From positions 2,976,001 through 3,040,000 of the forward strand of contig NC_073356.2 of the NCBI RefSeq assembly GCF_027580225.2: DNA of 64,000 nt, given 5' to 3'. This stretch comes from Misgurnus anguillicaudatus (Eukaryota; Chordata; Actinopteri; Cypriniformes; Cobitidae). The notes under the pieces were generated by a model. It saw only the letters and a list, made by a program, of their open reading frames with translations, was not told the origin of the DNA and did not search any database. Below are positions 43,586 through 55,349 of the stretch, in pieces. The first letter of the stretch is position 1, and each line of letters opens with the position of its first letter. The translations under genes were made by a program, and so were the position numbers.

Positions 43586-44091
43586 CCCAGCTAGAAATAA
43601 AAAGTTCCAAGAACGCTCCCCGAAAGTTCCCAATGCTCCCAAAAACATTCTGCCAACGCCAAAAGTGACTAGTTTTTTTTTAAGTTCTAAGAACGTTTCT
43701 GTTGTCTGAACGTTGGAGTGATGTTGCATTTTGCCATTTTTGGACGTTGTGACGGTGTCATGTTTTGGTGTTCACACAATGTTTAAAACAGCAACTGTTT
43801 ATTGTATTGACTTGTTTAATTGTTGTATAAATGGTAGAGAAACATTGCATTTTGTTGTTTTGGAAGACATTATTTCTGAATGTTCAGTAAATATATTGCT
43901 GTAGAAAACTCAATTCACTTACTAGGTTTAGATGTTGATGTTTTGTTTCATTTTAAGTCACCCTTATTGTGATTAGTGTTTGTTTTAGTTGGACTCTTGA
44001 CACTTGATTTTTGCTTTCTAGTTTTTTCCTGGTTGTGTTAACTTTGGGAACTTTCAGGGAACGTTCTTAGAACTTTTTATTTCTAGCTGGG
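43586..44091. mobile_element. MITE with about 48-bp inverted termini and TA duplication
   Basis: Both ends read inward CCCAGCTAGAAATAAAAAGT, continuing with few mismatches through AAGAACG and GAAAGTTCCCA. TA at 43584-43585 and 44092-44093. 506 bp. Confidence 0.9.
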
Positions 44092-44993
44092 TATTCAGCC
44101 CTTACTCACTGTAATGGAGCTGTCAATGCGTGCAAGAAACTTAAAACTGCATGCATGTGTCTTACAATGACATGTAGATTTGAGGATGATAATGCACCCA
44201 AATGTTCAGTCTTGACCTTAATCCTCTCTGGTTGGACACAAAGCATTGCCACAGTATAAACAAGCAGTCATGGCTTGGCGAGTGCAACCCTGTGAAGTGA
44301 ATCAGATGTTTATTAAATAGGGCACAATGCTGATTCGCCGTTACTTTTATCTGGATCTCACCACCCACGTGTCAAAATGACTGCAGCGAGAGAGAAAAAC
44401 AAAGCGAGATGAAATCCTATTTTACGTGTGGCAGAAAAGATTTGGTTCAGGCTCATCAGTCGAATGTCTCGTGACACCAGAATATAAGCAGTGTTTTTAT
44501 TTTAAGTGCCACGGTTGCTGTTATTCTGGGAATGTTGTCGTTTGTGTTCAGTCACTCCCAGATCTAAACTCCAGACAGTGATCAATAGGACAAGAGTTTG
44601 ATCTGTACCATATCATTTTGTTTGTCATACTTGATGTTTTAGGATTGGATGACACTTTTATAGATGTTGAGACGGTTGATTTGCACTGTTGCACTTGTGG
44701 TCTTGTCTATGAAATCTTCATATTAGGATAGATGTTAATGCAATGATAGTTTTGACAAAGGACTGTGTGTGTTCTTGTGGTGCCAACAGCTTATTCGTAT
44801 CCAGCAAGCAATTTTCTATTTAAAAGACATCTAATAGCCGTCAGAACACAGCTCAGATGTCTAGGTTGAAACAAAGCAACATTTGGGCTGTAAGTAAACA
44901 TTTACTAGGTGTCTAACCATAGCCCAAAAATGACTAAATGAAATAAATAAATAAATGAAAGCAAACACTGTGTAATCACTGTTGACTTCCCTA

Positions 44994-45245
44994 CTGAAAA
45001 ATCCAGCTAAGACCAGCATAAACTGGTAGCTGGTATTAGCTAGTTTAAGTTGGCAGTAACTGGACTAAGCTGGTCCTCCCAACCTGGCAAAGCTGGTGGG
45101 TCAGCTGGTCTTCCAGCCTAACCAGCAAAGTCCAGCTAGACCAGCTTAAAATGTGACCAAAACACAACTAGACCAGCTTGCTACACCAGCAATACCAGCT
45201 TAATCCAAGCTGGGAGACCAGCTAAAATGGCCGGATTATTCATTA
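44994..45245. repeat. CCAGCT/AGCTGG-rich interspersed repeat
   Basis: Made of degenerate units around GACCAGCTTA and AGCTGGT in both orientations, starting CTGAAAAATCCAGC. A repeat type widespread in teleosts; the many short palindromes allow alternative foldings. Confidence 0.8.
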
Positions 45246-45249
45246 GGGT

Positions 45250-47150
45250 TTGCTTTCATAATGGAATATCAGACATCTCACAAATTATTGTGACAAAAAC
45301 AACATGTAGCCAAAATCAAGTTTATTTTGGCTAGAAGTGGTTTACTCATGGCCGGACCATATCGGGTCTATAGTTATCCTATTAGTTACATGACTGATAT
45401 TTAAAACTCACAGGGCAGCTTGCACAAATTTTTCAAGCCAAGAATGTTTGTTGTACCCAGATAGCAAGCAACCATTGAAACATTGTTAAAAATCAACTAA
45501 AACCAACACTGATCACCATAATAGTGGTTTATTGGAATTTCAATATTAATGGAGGGTGCAAACGTAATATTTAGTCAATGGGATTAACAATGAGATTAAA
45601 AGTGTGACAGCTCTTTGTACATAAAAAGATAATCTGCGTGAATCGAACTTCACTCTGCCCGTATTAAAATTAATTGTTAGAAACGCCCCACCATTTTTTG
45701 AAAGTTGAAATGCACACATCCAGAGCTCTGTGAGGGATTATTGAATTTCAAAGAGCTCTTTTATCTCAGTGAAGTGTGCGTCTGGGTAGTCTGAAGCGAC
45801 TCACGTATAGACATGGTAGAGATGCGTTTGCTCCAGTCAGACAAAAGAAAGCCCAGCGTGAGGAATGAGGGCTCTCCACATGAGGGTCTTGAAGGTGTCT
45901 GAGGGGTGGGGAGAGACCCCAGAGCTCTAGACTGTACCGAAATGTCTCTGGGGTAAGAGCTGTCAGACACCAGACGTCTTACCTGCAGAGTCTTTGAAGA
46001 GCACGAGATGACGGTGGAAAAGGATAATGGATGAAACTCCAACAGAGCTTGTAACTCTGCCGAATCTATTGATGCTGAAGTTAAAGAGATTTGGTTGCCT
46101 CCAATTTCCTCGAAGGCTTTCGCAGAAGATTTGGGAAGATGAAAGTATTGATCTAATCCTTTGTGTGTGCTGCAAGACCTCCGACAAGAAATTTCAAGTA
46201 CATCCTCAAAGAGATGCCTGATGACAGTGATTTCTGCCTGGTTTAAATTAAACCCTGAGATGTTTTCTCTTTAATGAAAGAGGAATAAACGCAATATCTT
46301 CTTCTAGTTCATTATGTCTACAGACACATATCAGTATTAGCATGATTCAATTAATCTGTATGTTGAGGTCTATATTAGCAAGACACGTCAGGTGTCTAGG
46401 TTTCCTATAAACACTTTCATTTTTGAAATATAGTTTTTAATGAGGCAATGTAAAATAATGCAGTGAACTTCTCGTCTGTTGTTTGAGGATTAAACTGCTT
46501 TTGGGCTTTATGCGAGTTTTACGTACAGCTTTTGTTCTGCTGGTTGGGGTCAGGGTAAATGCATTGCCATTGGGATGTAAATTGTGTCTCTCTTCTCATG
46601 TAAATTAGATTCAGGATTCTTGCAGCCGAATCACCTTCAACTCCTTTTTGAGGCTCAATTGCCTACATTGCATGTTAAATTTCTTCAAAAACATAAATAA
46701 CTTTAATACATAATAATAATAATACTGTAGTAACCACTTCATTGTTCTGGTTTGGTAATACTGGTAGATCTGGAGAAGTTGACACCCAGTATTTCTTATG
46801 GTACTTCCATCATTCTACTTCTGTAGCCCCTGATAAAGAACTAGTGCACTGCTAAATTAAGCATTGACATCTGTGTTTCGTCAGAAGAGGACTGTGACAA
46901 ATCACAGAAGAAAGATCCCAAAAATAGTCCTCTCTGTTTTTTGATAACCCCATTCTCTTCTGAGGAGAGAGTTTTATTCTTAGAGACGCGTCTGTCCGTT
47001 AACAATCAGACAGATTAGCACTATGATCAGTGCCTGAAGATCATCCACAGAAACTCTCAGAACAACAAAACACGTCCACCCACTGAGACTGAAGACTGTG
47101 TCGTCCAAAGTGCCCATAGATTATCTTCATGATAAAACCACTGATGCTGG
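45250..47150. other. mostly unique intergenic DNA
   Basis: No recognised gene. Two possible minus-strand exons (ending at 45983, and 45805-45898) are separated by an 84-bp GT-AG interval. Short simple-sequence stretches only. Confidence 0.4.
45805..45898 (-). other. weak exon candidate, unidentified
   Basis: Preceded on the minus strand by a strong acceptor (CCCCACCCCTCAG) and followed by GTGAGTC. Joined to the upstream segment ending CTCTGCAG at 45983, two of the three frames stay open for a stretch. None gives a recognisable protein. Confidence 0.15.
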
Positions 47151-47160
47151 GCAGGAATTA

Positions 47161-48263
47161 CACTGTTAGACTTAACTGTAATTTCTACAGTTACTTACCA
47201 CAAAATGCCCAGTAAAATACCATCATATTCTTTTCCAGTTTATTACTGTAATATGCATTGCATTATGGGTATTAACATTTAATTTACAGTGATTTACCTT
47301 ATGTTTTGAATTTGCGGTAGACTGCTGCAAAACAACAGCAGTGGTGCTACTGTAGTTGAATAAAATAGTGTTATAAAAGAATATAATAATGGAAAAATAA
47401 AATGAAATACATTTTATTTGTTATGATTTTAGCAGTAAAGCAAATTTCAAAATGTGAATTGTTTTTCAGCACTGTAAATAATTTATTGAGAATTGTAGAT
47501 AGAAACAAGAAAGGGATTATGGATAAATGCTTGACTGTCAGATTTGAATTTGACCTCAAGACTTCAAAACACTACACTGTAAAAAAATCCATAGAAATTG
47601 CAGCTGAGTTGCCGGTAACTTACCGTAGATTTAAATTTATGTTGTTTACTGGCAACATTTTGTTTAAAGTTAAATGAACATTTGTCTTAACAGAGTAAAA
47701 CAGCATCAAGCAAAACATTCTAGGAAACAAAATCTAAAGCAAAAAATAGAAAAAGTTTGATGATGATTTCTGGTTCCCAGAATGCTTTGCATGAGGCTGT
47801 TATTGTATAGTTTTATTCTGTAAAGATAAAGACTTGTTAATATTTAAAATTTATTTAACTTTGAACAAACTCTTGCCAGTAAATAACATAAATTTAAATC
47901 TACGGTAAATTACCGGCAACCCAGCTGCAATAATATTGTAATTTCTACGGAATTTTTTTACAGTGTACTGATGACAAGATTTCGCTCCTCGGAGTGTCGG
48001 GAGAGTGACAATAGAGGCTACTTGTGGAGTGTAGCGAGGAATTTTTGTTAAGTGACTCTGTGGCACTGTGGTAGTGTTATGGACCTATGACAAGGGTGAC
48101 CTGAGTTTGATTCCCATTCAAGGCAATATTTTTTTTTAACTAGGTTACAGTAAGGGTATTATACTCTAAAATTGAACTGCGGTAAAGGCATCATACTGTA
48201 AAAAACATGTACAGTTATGGTACTGTAATATACCGCATATATACAATAAAAAGTCTAACAGTG
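47161..48263. mobile_element. inverted-repeat element with TA duplication, carrying a nested MITE
   Basis: Left CACTGTTAGACTTAACTG and right AAAAAGTCTAACAGTG pair; TA at 47159-47160 and 48264-48265. The interior holds the 47575-47965 MITE and a tRNA-like patch (GGCACTGTGGTAGTG with GAGTTTGATTCCC, about 48062-48113). Confidence 0.75.
47575..47965. mobile_element. MITE with about 115-bp inverted arms
   Basis: Ends CACTGTAAAAAAATCC and TTTTTTTACAGTG; TA at 47573-47574 and 47966-47967. Arms share GCCGGTAACTTACCGTAGAT-like sequence and AAATTTATGTTGTTTACTGG in opposite orientation. Confidence 0.88.
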
Positions 48264-48273
48264 TACATTCATG

Positions 48274-48372
48274 CATTTGATTCATATGATTTTACACAAA
48301 GTGACTTACAGCATCAGTTTCCTGGGATCAAATTCATGAACATAACACACTCGACCAACTGAGCTACAGGAT
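48274..48372 (-). mobile_element. tRNA-derived SINE
   Basis: Minus strand: CCTGTAGCTCAGTTGGTCGA (A box), a diverged B box (AATTTGATCCC), then CTGTAAGTCACTTTGTGTAA and a tail with AAATGCATGAATGTA. Adjoins the 47161-48263 element. Confidence 0.8.
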
Positions 48373-48579
48373 CTTTAACAAAACTAACTCTCAGGGTTCA
48401 GCTCGTGTTTTGTGTCAAAAATAATTTGTCATAAGAAAGATTGTATTTGTTGTTTCAGCCTCATGTACACAGTCACATTAGTTTTCTGTTGTAAACAGGT
48501 CCATTAATGCCATACAGCGCACTGTTTAACACTAGATGTTTAATGACTGTTACTTAATATTGCCATCTGAGAAGCATGA

Positions 48580-48593
48580 CGAGAGAGAGAGAC

Positions 48594-48649
<56 letters not shown>

Positions 48650-48675
48650 GGAGACAGAGACAGAGAGACAGAGAG
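48580..48675. repeat. (GA)n microsatellite
   Basis: About 95 nt of GA dinucleotides with occasional GACA and GATA variants. Confidence 0.95.
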
Positions 48676-48679
48676 GGTG

Positions 48680-51600
48680 GGTGGGTAAACATTGAACATA
48701 TGGCAGGAGTCTGTGGTGTTTTTTAAGTTTCATTTGTTTTCAGATCAGTATTTAAAGTTCACATGTTTGAGCATTTCGGTCTACATGGTATTTGTTAGTA
48801 TTGCTTGTTTATTGCTTTTTATTTGGTTTTGTTTTACATTAGTGACTGTAACTTTCAGAGAAAGGGCTGTTTTGCAATATGAAGGCTGCGCCTGGAAGCC
48901 TATAAAAAAACGTCAGCGTGCATTGAGGAAATGAAGAAAGTTGCCTTTTTACTGTGAAAACAGCTTTTCATTTTCTTAAATGTGACACACCCTGAAGTGA
49001 AGAAATATTGAGTAGCCTGCAGTAACCCACACCACACAAATCCTCCTTCTCTATTACAAAACAACTTACAAATGAGAGAGCACACAAGTGTACATACTAA
49101 GTCAAAACCTTATTCATTTAAAAGTAACAAACCTCATGATTTCATAGCACAAACAGCACATGCAAATAAATGATTTATCCCTTTTGTATGTTTCATATCT
49201 CAGTTTATGCATTTTAACTTCAGGCTATGAAAAAAATACAAAACACAAAGCTGATGCTGTATATAGAAATAGCCTGAGGACTCTAAAGACAGCCTCATTA
49301 AACTGATTGATTATTACATACTGTTTGTGTACTGAAGCTCATATTATCAGACACTTTGTCTTCTATCTTTCTCTCTCTGCATTTATTGTTGAAACCGTGT
49401 TTTACCACGAGCGTTACAGGCAGAACATCATCTTCCCGCTCCATGGCAACACGCCTCTCCGGAGCTAATACGGGATTCGTAATATGGAGGTTAAGCACCT
49501 CCAGAGAGGTTTGGGTTACAGAGATGTGATTCATTTCTTTCGTTTCATTTGAACCATCTCCAAGCCTCTCGCTGTATCTATCACTCGTATGTCTTTGAGA
49601 AACATAGATTGTTTTAAAGCATTATGGAGCGTGAGGTGTTAGATATCCACGGTTATGTAACTGATCATTACTCAAGCTCCTGATGGCAAAATGGCCCTGG
49701 TATTTAAAGAATGAGGGCTATTGAAACACACCAGTGCAGGTGTGGGCCTTTAAAGCGGTCACAGCAAGTACCATCAGGCGTAGCAGACCTCTCAGGATTT
49801 CACAAACTCGCAGGCTTTGATCATAATGTCAATAATCCTGAATAGACTCGGCTAAAGAGGAATTTATGCAGCACATATAAAAAATGATAGAGTTATGAAC
49901 TGATGTAAATTATTAGGAAAATAGCAAAACTTTTGCTGTAGTGTGGTTTACTTTGTATCGCTACATCTAGCATTTTATCTGCTGTTCTGGTCCTAAAAAT
50001 CTCCTTAGCAACTGCATAGCAACAACCACACACAACACATTACATCATTGTGAATGTCATTTTTGCCCAGGTAAGCACCACCAACATTTCTTTCAGAAAA
50101 TGTACAGATTGAAGTTCATGATGAATGATGGTGGATATTTATCAGCGGCTACAGATGGAGAGTCTTTATCAGTTTCATTGTCTCCAAAAAGCCGACAGAT
50201 TTGCCAATGAGTCACTTCAATAAATCCGGTCCCAGCCCACAGGAACATTTGCAAAACAACTCTCTGAAGCTCATAAATCAAATTCTGAACACCAGTAGGG
50301 CGACAGTACCTCATTACGCATGATCTCGTATTATGAAAGTAGGCGAACAACAGGTACACACAACTGTGAAGGCACAAACACATGACTACATAATGGGCTT
50401 TGAAGAGCTCACTGGTTTTTCTGGGATGCCTTAAAGTTGTTTTTAAAGAACAGGATGCGGGCTCATTGAGGATGATTGGGTTGGATAGGCTGAATGAACA
50501 GAGGGTGACAGCCTCGCCAGGCATGCTGGGAAAGAACATTCTCATGCAGATAGACTGGAAAAGAGCTCCTTGTCTGGAGTCTTGGAACTCCACGTGGGAA
50601 TCTCATAGAAAACACTGAGTCGGAAAATGAAGTTCCCAGTACCAAACGCTTCTCAGCGTGTTTAAGGGTAAAGAGCATTTCATTTGTACAAAATACAATA
50701 AATCTCCTTCATATCAGTGACGTAAATACTTTTGAGACTTTGGCTATGAATGTTATATTTGTTTACTAGATTCACCCAAATCACATACAATAGTAACATT
50801 TTGATGTCCCCAAATCTTTGACTTTGCCTTTATTGTTGCATGTTGAGCATTGATTGTTAGCAGAAAGTGACACGTGTATGACCCTTTGACACAACTCTTG
50901 CTCTTAACTTAGAGATGCATCAGGGAAATACTGCCCATTTTCCTTCCCCTTTTCTTTCTCTCTCCTCCCACTGTTGCAAAAACATGCTTCTCTAGTCACC
51001 TGTTTGTATGAGAACGGATGCAATATAAACCACAGAATTTGGCAAAAACCAAATTCAATTCATTTTTGTTTGAAGTGGGTTACTCCCCAGATTACATAGG
51101 GTTTATAGTTAACCTAAACTGTGAAATGATGCCTGTTGATTGCTGAGATGGTATTAAAGTCATATCATGATCATCAAGAGATTTATCTTTGGGTGTAATG
51201 TAAATATAATGATATTACCGTAGCGTGTGATGCATTACAGTAACCCTGGTACCTTAATAGTACTTTAATGTACACCACATCATGAGCATAATATGGTGAC
51301 CAACAAAATACTATTTTATCTTCATAAAACATCTAGATGGAGTGGCACAATTCTCCATCCAAGTGCATCATGCAGTTAAACATAACAAAATAGGATAAAA
51401 GATTGTTTTGCTTGAGTTATTTTTTGATTAATCTCCCCCCCACCCCCTCTGCAACTTAAGTGAATTTGTCCCTAAAAGCCCGTGGGGATATGAAAATCAG
51501 TTTAGTGGTAAAAAGAGAAGTAATATTGAAACCTGGTATGGGTGTGGTACCCTACTGTAAACATGTTTGGAACAAAGGTTGTGCCTTGTTTCTCATATCA

Positions 51601-51870
51601 ATACTGAATAAACAACAAAGGCAGCAAATATTCAGGTGGGGGGTGAAAACCAGGGCGAAAGTAACGTGCCCTGACTACATTTGCATTTAAAACTATGACA
51701 GCATCTTTAGCTCGCAACCCTTGACAGAGCTGACAAATATCATATTATTTCATCATCGTTTTGCACGTGTAGGTCCAAAAAGCTGATTTCAACCACGATA
51801 AGTCAATTCCTAAAGCGGACATTTTTTTTCTTATAACACATTGTGTTTCTGGTTTCATGTGTTACAGATT
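48680..51870. other. unique-looking intergenic DNA
   Basis: No transposon termini or recognised proteins. A 166-codon minus-strand open frame at 50093-50593 has no recognisable domain and no splice context. Confidence 0.45.
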
Positions 51871-51878
51871 AATCTACA

Positions 51879-52579
51879 GGGGCCGGTTGCACCAGCTGTG
51901 CGTAAGTTACAACGTAGCTTAGTTACGACGTAAATGGGCACTAAGTAACATCTTACGCACTACTAAATGTTTTTACGTTGCACCATTAAACTTCGTTTAA
52001 ATGTAACAATACGTTGTAACTAAATATTTACGGAAGCCTCTGTCCATGAATAATGATTGGAATAAGATGTCAGCCAGATTATATTACATTGATGAGCTCG
52101 TAATTAATTATGAAGAGCCGCAAGTTCGTCAACGAGTTTTCAAGAACTGTTTAATTTTCTGTGTATCCATCAATTAAAATAAGATTTAAAATGTCTTCCT
52201 GTTTATTTTCTCCTCCATGTGTGGGATAGATATTTTCAATTAAAAGTGTAATGTTTTGAGTTCGATAACGTTTGCTTTAACTTTCAGTTTAGGCAAGTCA
52301 AGAATGAGTTTGAAATTACGTACTGTTCAGACTTTTTTCTGTTTACCCATTATAAGGCTTGTCATTGGGTTAAGAAAAATAGACGTCTTTTTATGCGACA
52401 ACGCATTACTTTACGGAGAGCTTACGACCTACTAGCTACGTTCTACCTTAAGAACAAATGGTGCAACCGAATAAAGTAAAGAGTTAGTTATAAACTAGCT
52501 AGTAGTTACTAAGCCTCTAGTTTGGACTTTACCTCCCAGTTTAAGTAAGAACTTACGAACGACTGGTGCAACCCTACCC
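51879..52579. mobile_element. inverted-repeat MITE (GGTTGCACCAG termini)
   Basis: Left GGGGCCGGTTGCACCAG followed by TGCGTAAGTTAC; right GAACTTACGAACGACTGG then TGCAACCCTACCC. An internal GGTGCAACCG at about 52460 suggests a compound of two related pieces. Target duplication unclear. Confidence 0.75.
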
Positions 52580-52758
52580 AGGTTATTTAGTGCTTTAACA
52601 CATCCTGAAGTTTGACCTCTCAGTTTTTCTAAATAAAAGTAAACTGGGTTTAAATGTCAGGAGTTGCTGTCGGGTAACCCATTTTTGCCCCACTGCTAAT
52701 ACTGTAGCATTATGTTGAAAATGTATATTATTCTAAATTGATTTAATTTATTTTTAAT

Positions 52759-53441
52759 AGTCACATAATTTTTAGATTTTTTTTGTGATACTGTGATGAA
52801 TTTCCAGGATTTTTCGTGATTGTATCATGAATTTCTGTTTATGTGTATTTGTCACTTATTGGTTACTCAACTGCTTTTTCCTATTTTTAAACCATTTTCG
52901 CTTCGGTTTAGGGTTAGATTTAGTACACTTAAAAAAATTATTCATTGAATTTAATCAATTTTTTTAGGTAGGTGGTTGCAATTAATTTATTTAGGCTACA
53001 TTTAAACAAAAAAGATTAGTAACGTAAAATAAAATATAAAATTTTTGTTTAAATGTAGCTTAAATAAATTGATTGCAACCACTTACCTTAAAAAATTTAT
53101 TAAATTCAATTAATCATTTTTTTCAGTGTGTTTGCATTAGGATGTCACTTTAAGTATTGTTGTATACTATTTTATTTTCAGATTTATTTTCTTATATTTT
53201 CTCAATTTTGAACCATTGTTGCCTGGTGTTAGGGTTAGAGTTGGGTTTGGGTAAGGATGTCATTTTATGTAAATCTAACCCTAAACCGAAGCGAAAATTG
53301 TAAGAAAACAGGAAAAAACAGTTGAGTAACCAATACGTGACAATGATACATAAACAGAAATTTGTGATACGATCACGAAAAAAAAGCAGAAATTTGTGAC
53401 AATATCATAAAAAAGAAAAAGGTATGTAATTTCGTGTGACT
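52759..53441. mobile_element. long-armed palindromic element containing a second palindrome
   Basis: Outer arms (about 52759-52923 and 53268-53441) pair through AGTCACA termini, AAATTTCTGTTTATGT-type and CCTAAACCGAAGCGAAAA blocks. The inner element at 52926-53128 sits between them. Confidence 0.85.
52926..53128. mobile_element. 203-bp nearly palindromic MITE
   Basis: Left CACTTAAAAAAATTATTCAT and right ATCATTTTTTTCAGTG, with arms of about 85 bp sharing GTTTAAATGTAGC and GGTGGTTGCAATTAAT-like sequence. TA precedes the left end. Confidence 0.88.
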
Positions 53442-53485
53442 GGGCTGGTTTATACTGTTGAAAACATGTTTTATTCTCAATAATT

Positions 53486-53738
53486 GGCTCAGTGGTGCCT
53501 CACAGCAAGAAGGTCCCTGGTTTGATCCCTGGCTAGGTCAGGTGGCTTTTCTTTGTGGATTTTGCTTGTTCTCCCTGTGTCAGCGTGCGTTTACTCTGGG
53601 TACTCACAGGTCAAAAACATGCAGGTTAGGTAAATTGAAGATATCAAATTGCCCCTTCCCAACCTGTGTATGGATTAACCAGTTCTTGCCATGAATATAG
53701 CCATAGATGCTGGAATAGTGTGAAGAATAAATAAAGAA
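53486..53738 (+). mobile_element. tRNA-headed SINE (V-SINE/HE1-like) with perfect target duplications
   Basis: Head TGGCTCAGTGGTGCCTCACA, AGAAGGTCCCTGG and TTTGATCCCTGG (B box), then TTTGTGGATTTTGCTTGTTC, the conserved central part of this SINE type, ending AATAAATAAAG. The 13-bp ATTCTCAATAATT is exact on both sides (53473-53485, 53739-53751). Confidence 0.92.
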
Positions 53739-54182
53739 ATTCTCAATAATTCAAGTTTGTACTGTAGGGGTGTTTTTGAAACATTTGATGTAACTAAAAT
53801 TTTAAATGAAAATGTGATTAAATTATTTTTTTGCAAAAATAAATGACAAAATATGTTTGCAGTTACATATTAACAAGGTCATGGTCATGTATATTAACTA
53901 AAAATAAGTGTAACACAAAAATCTATCTTGTTTTGTTGTGTTATTTTTGACCCACCTGTGTGTTACTATTGTCCCAGCTGACGGGGTCAAAAGTAGCAAT
54001 GCACTACTGATGTTCAAAGTGAAGTTATACTGTCGTTATACTGCGTTATAAGTCGTTTTACATTCGTTCAAAATTCCAACTAGACCACACTTTTAAGTTA
54101 TTGACCACAGCAAAACTGTCTGACTAAAACATTATCTTTACTAATTATTTTTATTTCGCCCCTGCTCTCACTTATACATTTT

Positions 54183-55349
54183 GGGCCCTATTTTAACGAT
54201 CTAAGCGGATTGTCTAAAGTGCACAGCGCAACGTCTAATGTGCGTGTCCGAATCCATTTTTTCATGACGGGAAAAATGGCTTGTGCACCGAGCGCATGGT
54301 CAAAAAGGGTTGTTACTATTTTTAAAAGATTAATGGGAGTATTTTGGGCGTAACGTGCAATAAACCAATGAGAGTCTCAGCTCTCATCCCCTTTAAAAGC
54401 TTGTTGCGCTGGCGCTATGTCTAATCCCTATTTAGATGACGGACTTTGTAAACTGAAAAACTAAGCAGAGGAAGAAGATCCCCACTTTAAGATTAATGTT
54501 AAATAATTGTGTTGTTTTCACTTGTATTGAAATTTATTTATTTTTTATTAAAACCTTTAAAACCCGTTTTCTTTTAGTCATGGAAGTAAAAAAGCTTTAA
54601 ATGTATGGCTATCCAATATCATCCAAAAATATTTTACAAGTATGTAAGAAAAGGTTTGTATTGTAAAAATACTTTATTTGTTACAAACAGGAGATAAAGA
54701 ATTTACAAACGGCTCTCCTCAAGTTTCAGCACTTGGACAGCGTTACGAGTTTTTTTAAGCATTACTTAAAAATGTTTCTCATCTCACCATATCCACAGAC
54801 AGAGTCATCATATACAATAAATCTGTGAGGTAGCATTTAAAAAAAACATTTAAAAACAGACGCATTTGTTCAAAGCAAAGCATTTATTTACTTACCAGGC
54901 TGCAGGTAAAGCAGCTCTTTGTGCCTTCTAACGTCTCATAATTAGTCCTCATTTATGTCCAAGAGACTCAATAATAATCTTTTACATTCAATCCTTTAAT
55001 CTTTCATATTTAAAAATGTTTTTGTGCTGCTGCGCATTCATGTATGTGTTAAGCAAACCCGTGTTGTCATCCCGTTTATAGGTGCATATTACTAATACTA
55101 AAGGTATTTGTTGGTCAATGGCGTAGTCTATTTTAGTTGCCTCAAAATAGCAACGCACCAACAATGCGCCTGAACACACCTCGTTTTCAGACCAGAACGC
55201 CCATTGGCGCAAAAGGGGGCGCAAATGCATTTGCTATTTAAACAACGCGGCGCTAAATGTGAAAATTATAATTGGAAACTGGCAAAAGACACCTGCGTCA
55301 CGCATTGCGCTGCATTGCGCCGCATTGCGCCGGGTGTAAGATAGAGTCC
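54183..55349. mobile_element. hAT-like non-autonomous element
   Basis: Left GGGCCCTATTTTAACGATCT and right GGGTGTAAGATAGAGTCC are inverted partners, with GC-rich GCGCA-repeat subterminal regions at both ends. The interior is AT-rich and non-coding. No matching 8-bp duplication is visible. Confidence 0.75.

Noticed and set aside
46027..46221. 64-codon plus-strand frame with LPNLLMLKLKRF, resembling the ubiquitin-specific protease signature around LKRF
   Set aside because: No catalytic Cys or His boxes, no neighbouring exons in phase, and an in-frame start without splice signals. One short match is within chance.
47402..48066. Two short proteins sharing VTYRRFKFMLFTG-like sequence, at first sight a duplicated gene
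   Set aside because: They are translations of the two inverted arms of the MITE at 47575-47965.
48580..48675. Regularly spaced repeats suggestive of a CRISPR-like array
   Set aside because: Simple GA dinucleotide expansion without spacers; no array of any kind is present in the window.
50093..50593. 166-codon minus-strand open frame
   Set aside because: No domain, poor start context, Cys-rich but irregular composition, and no splice sites consistent with an exon.
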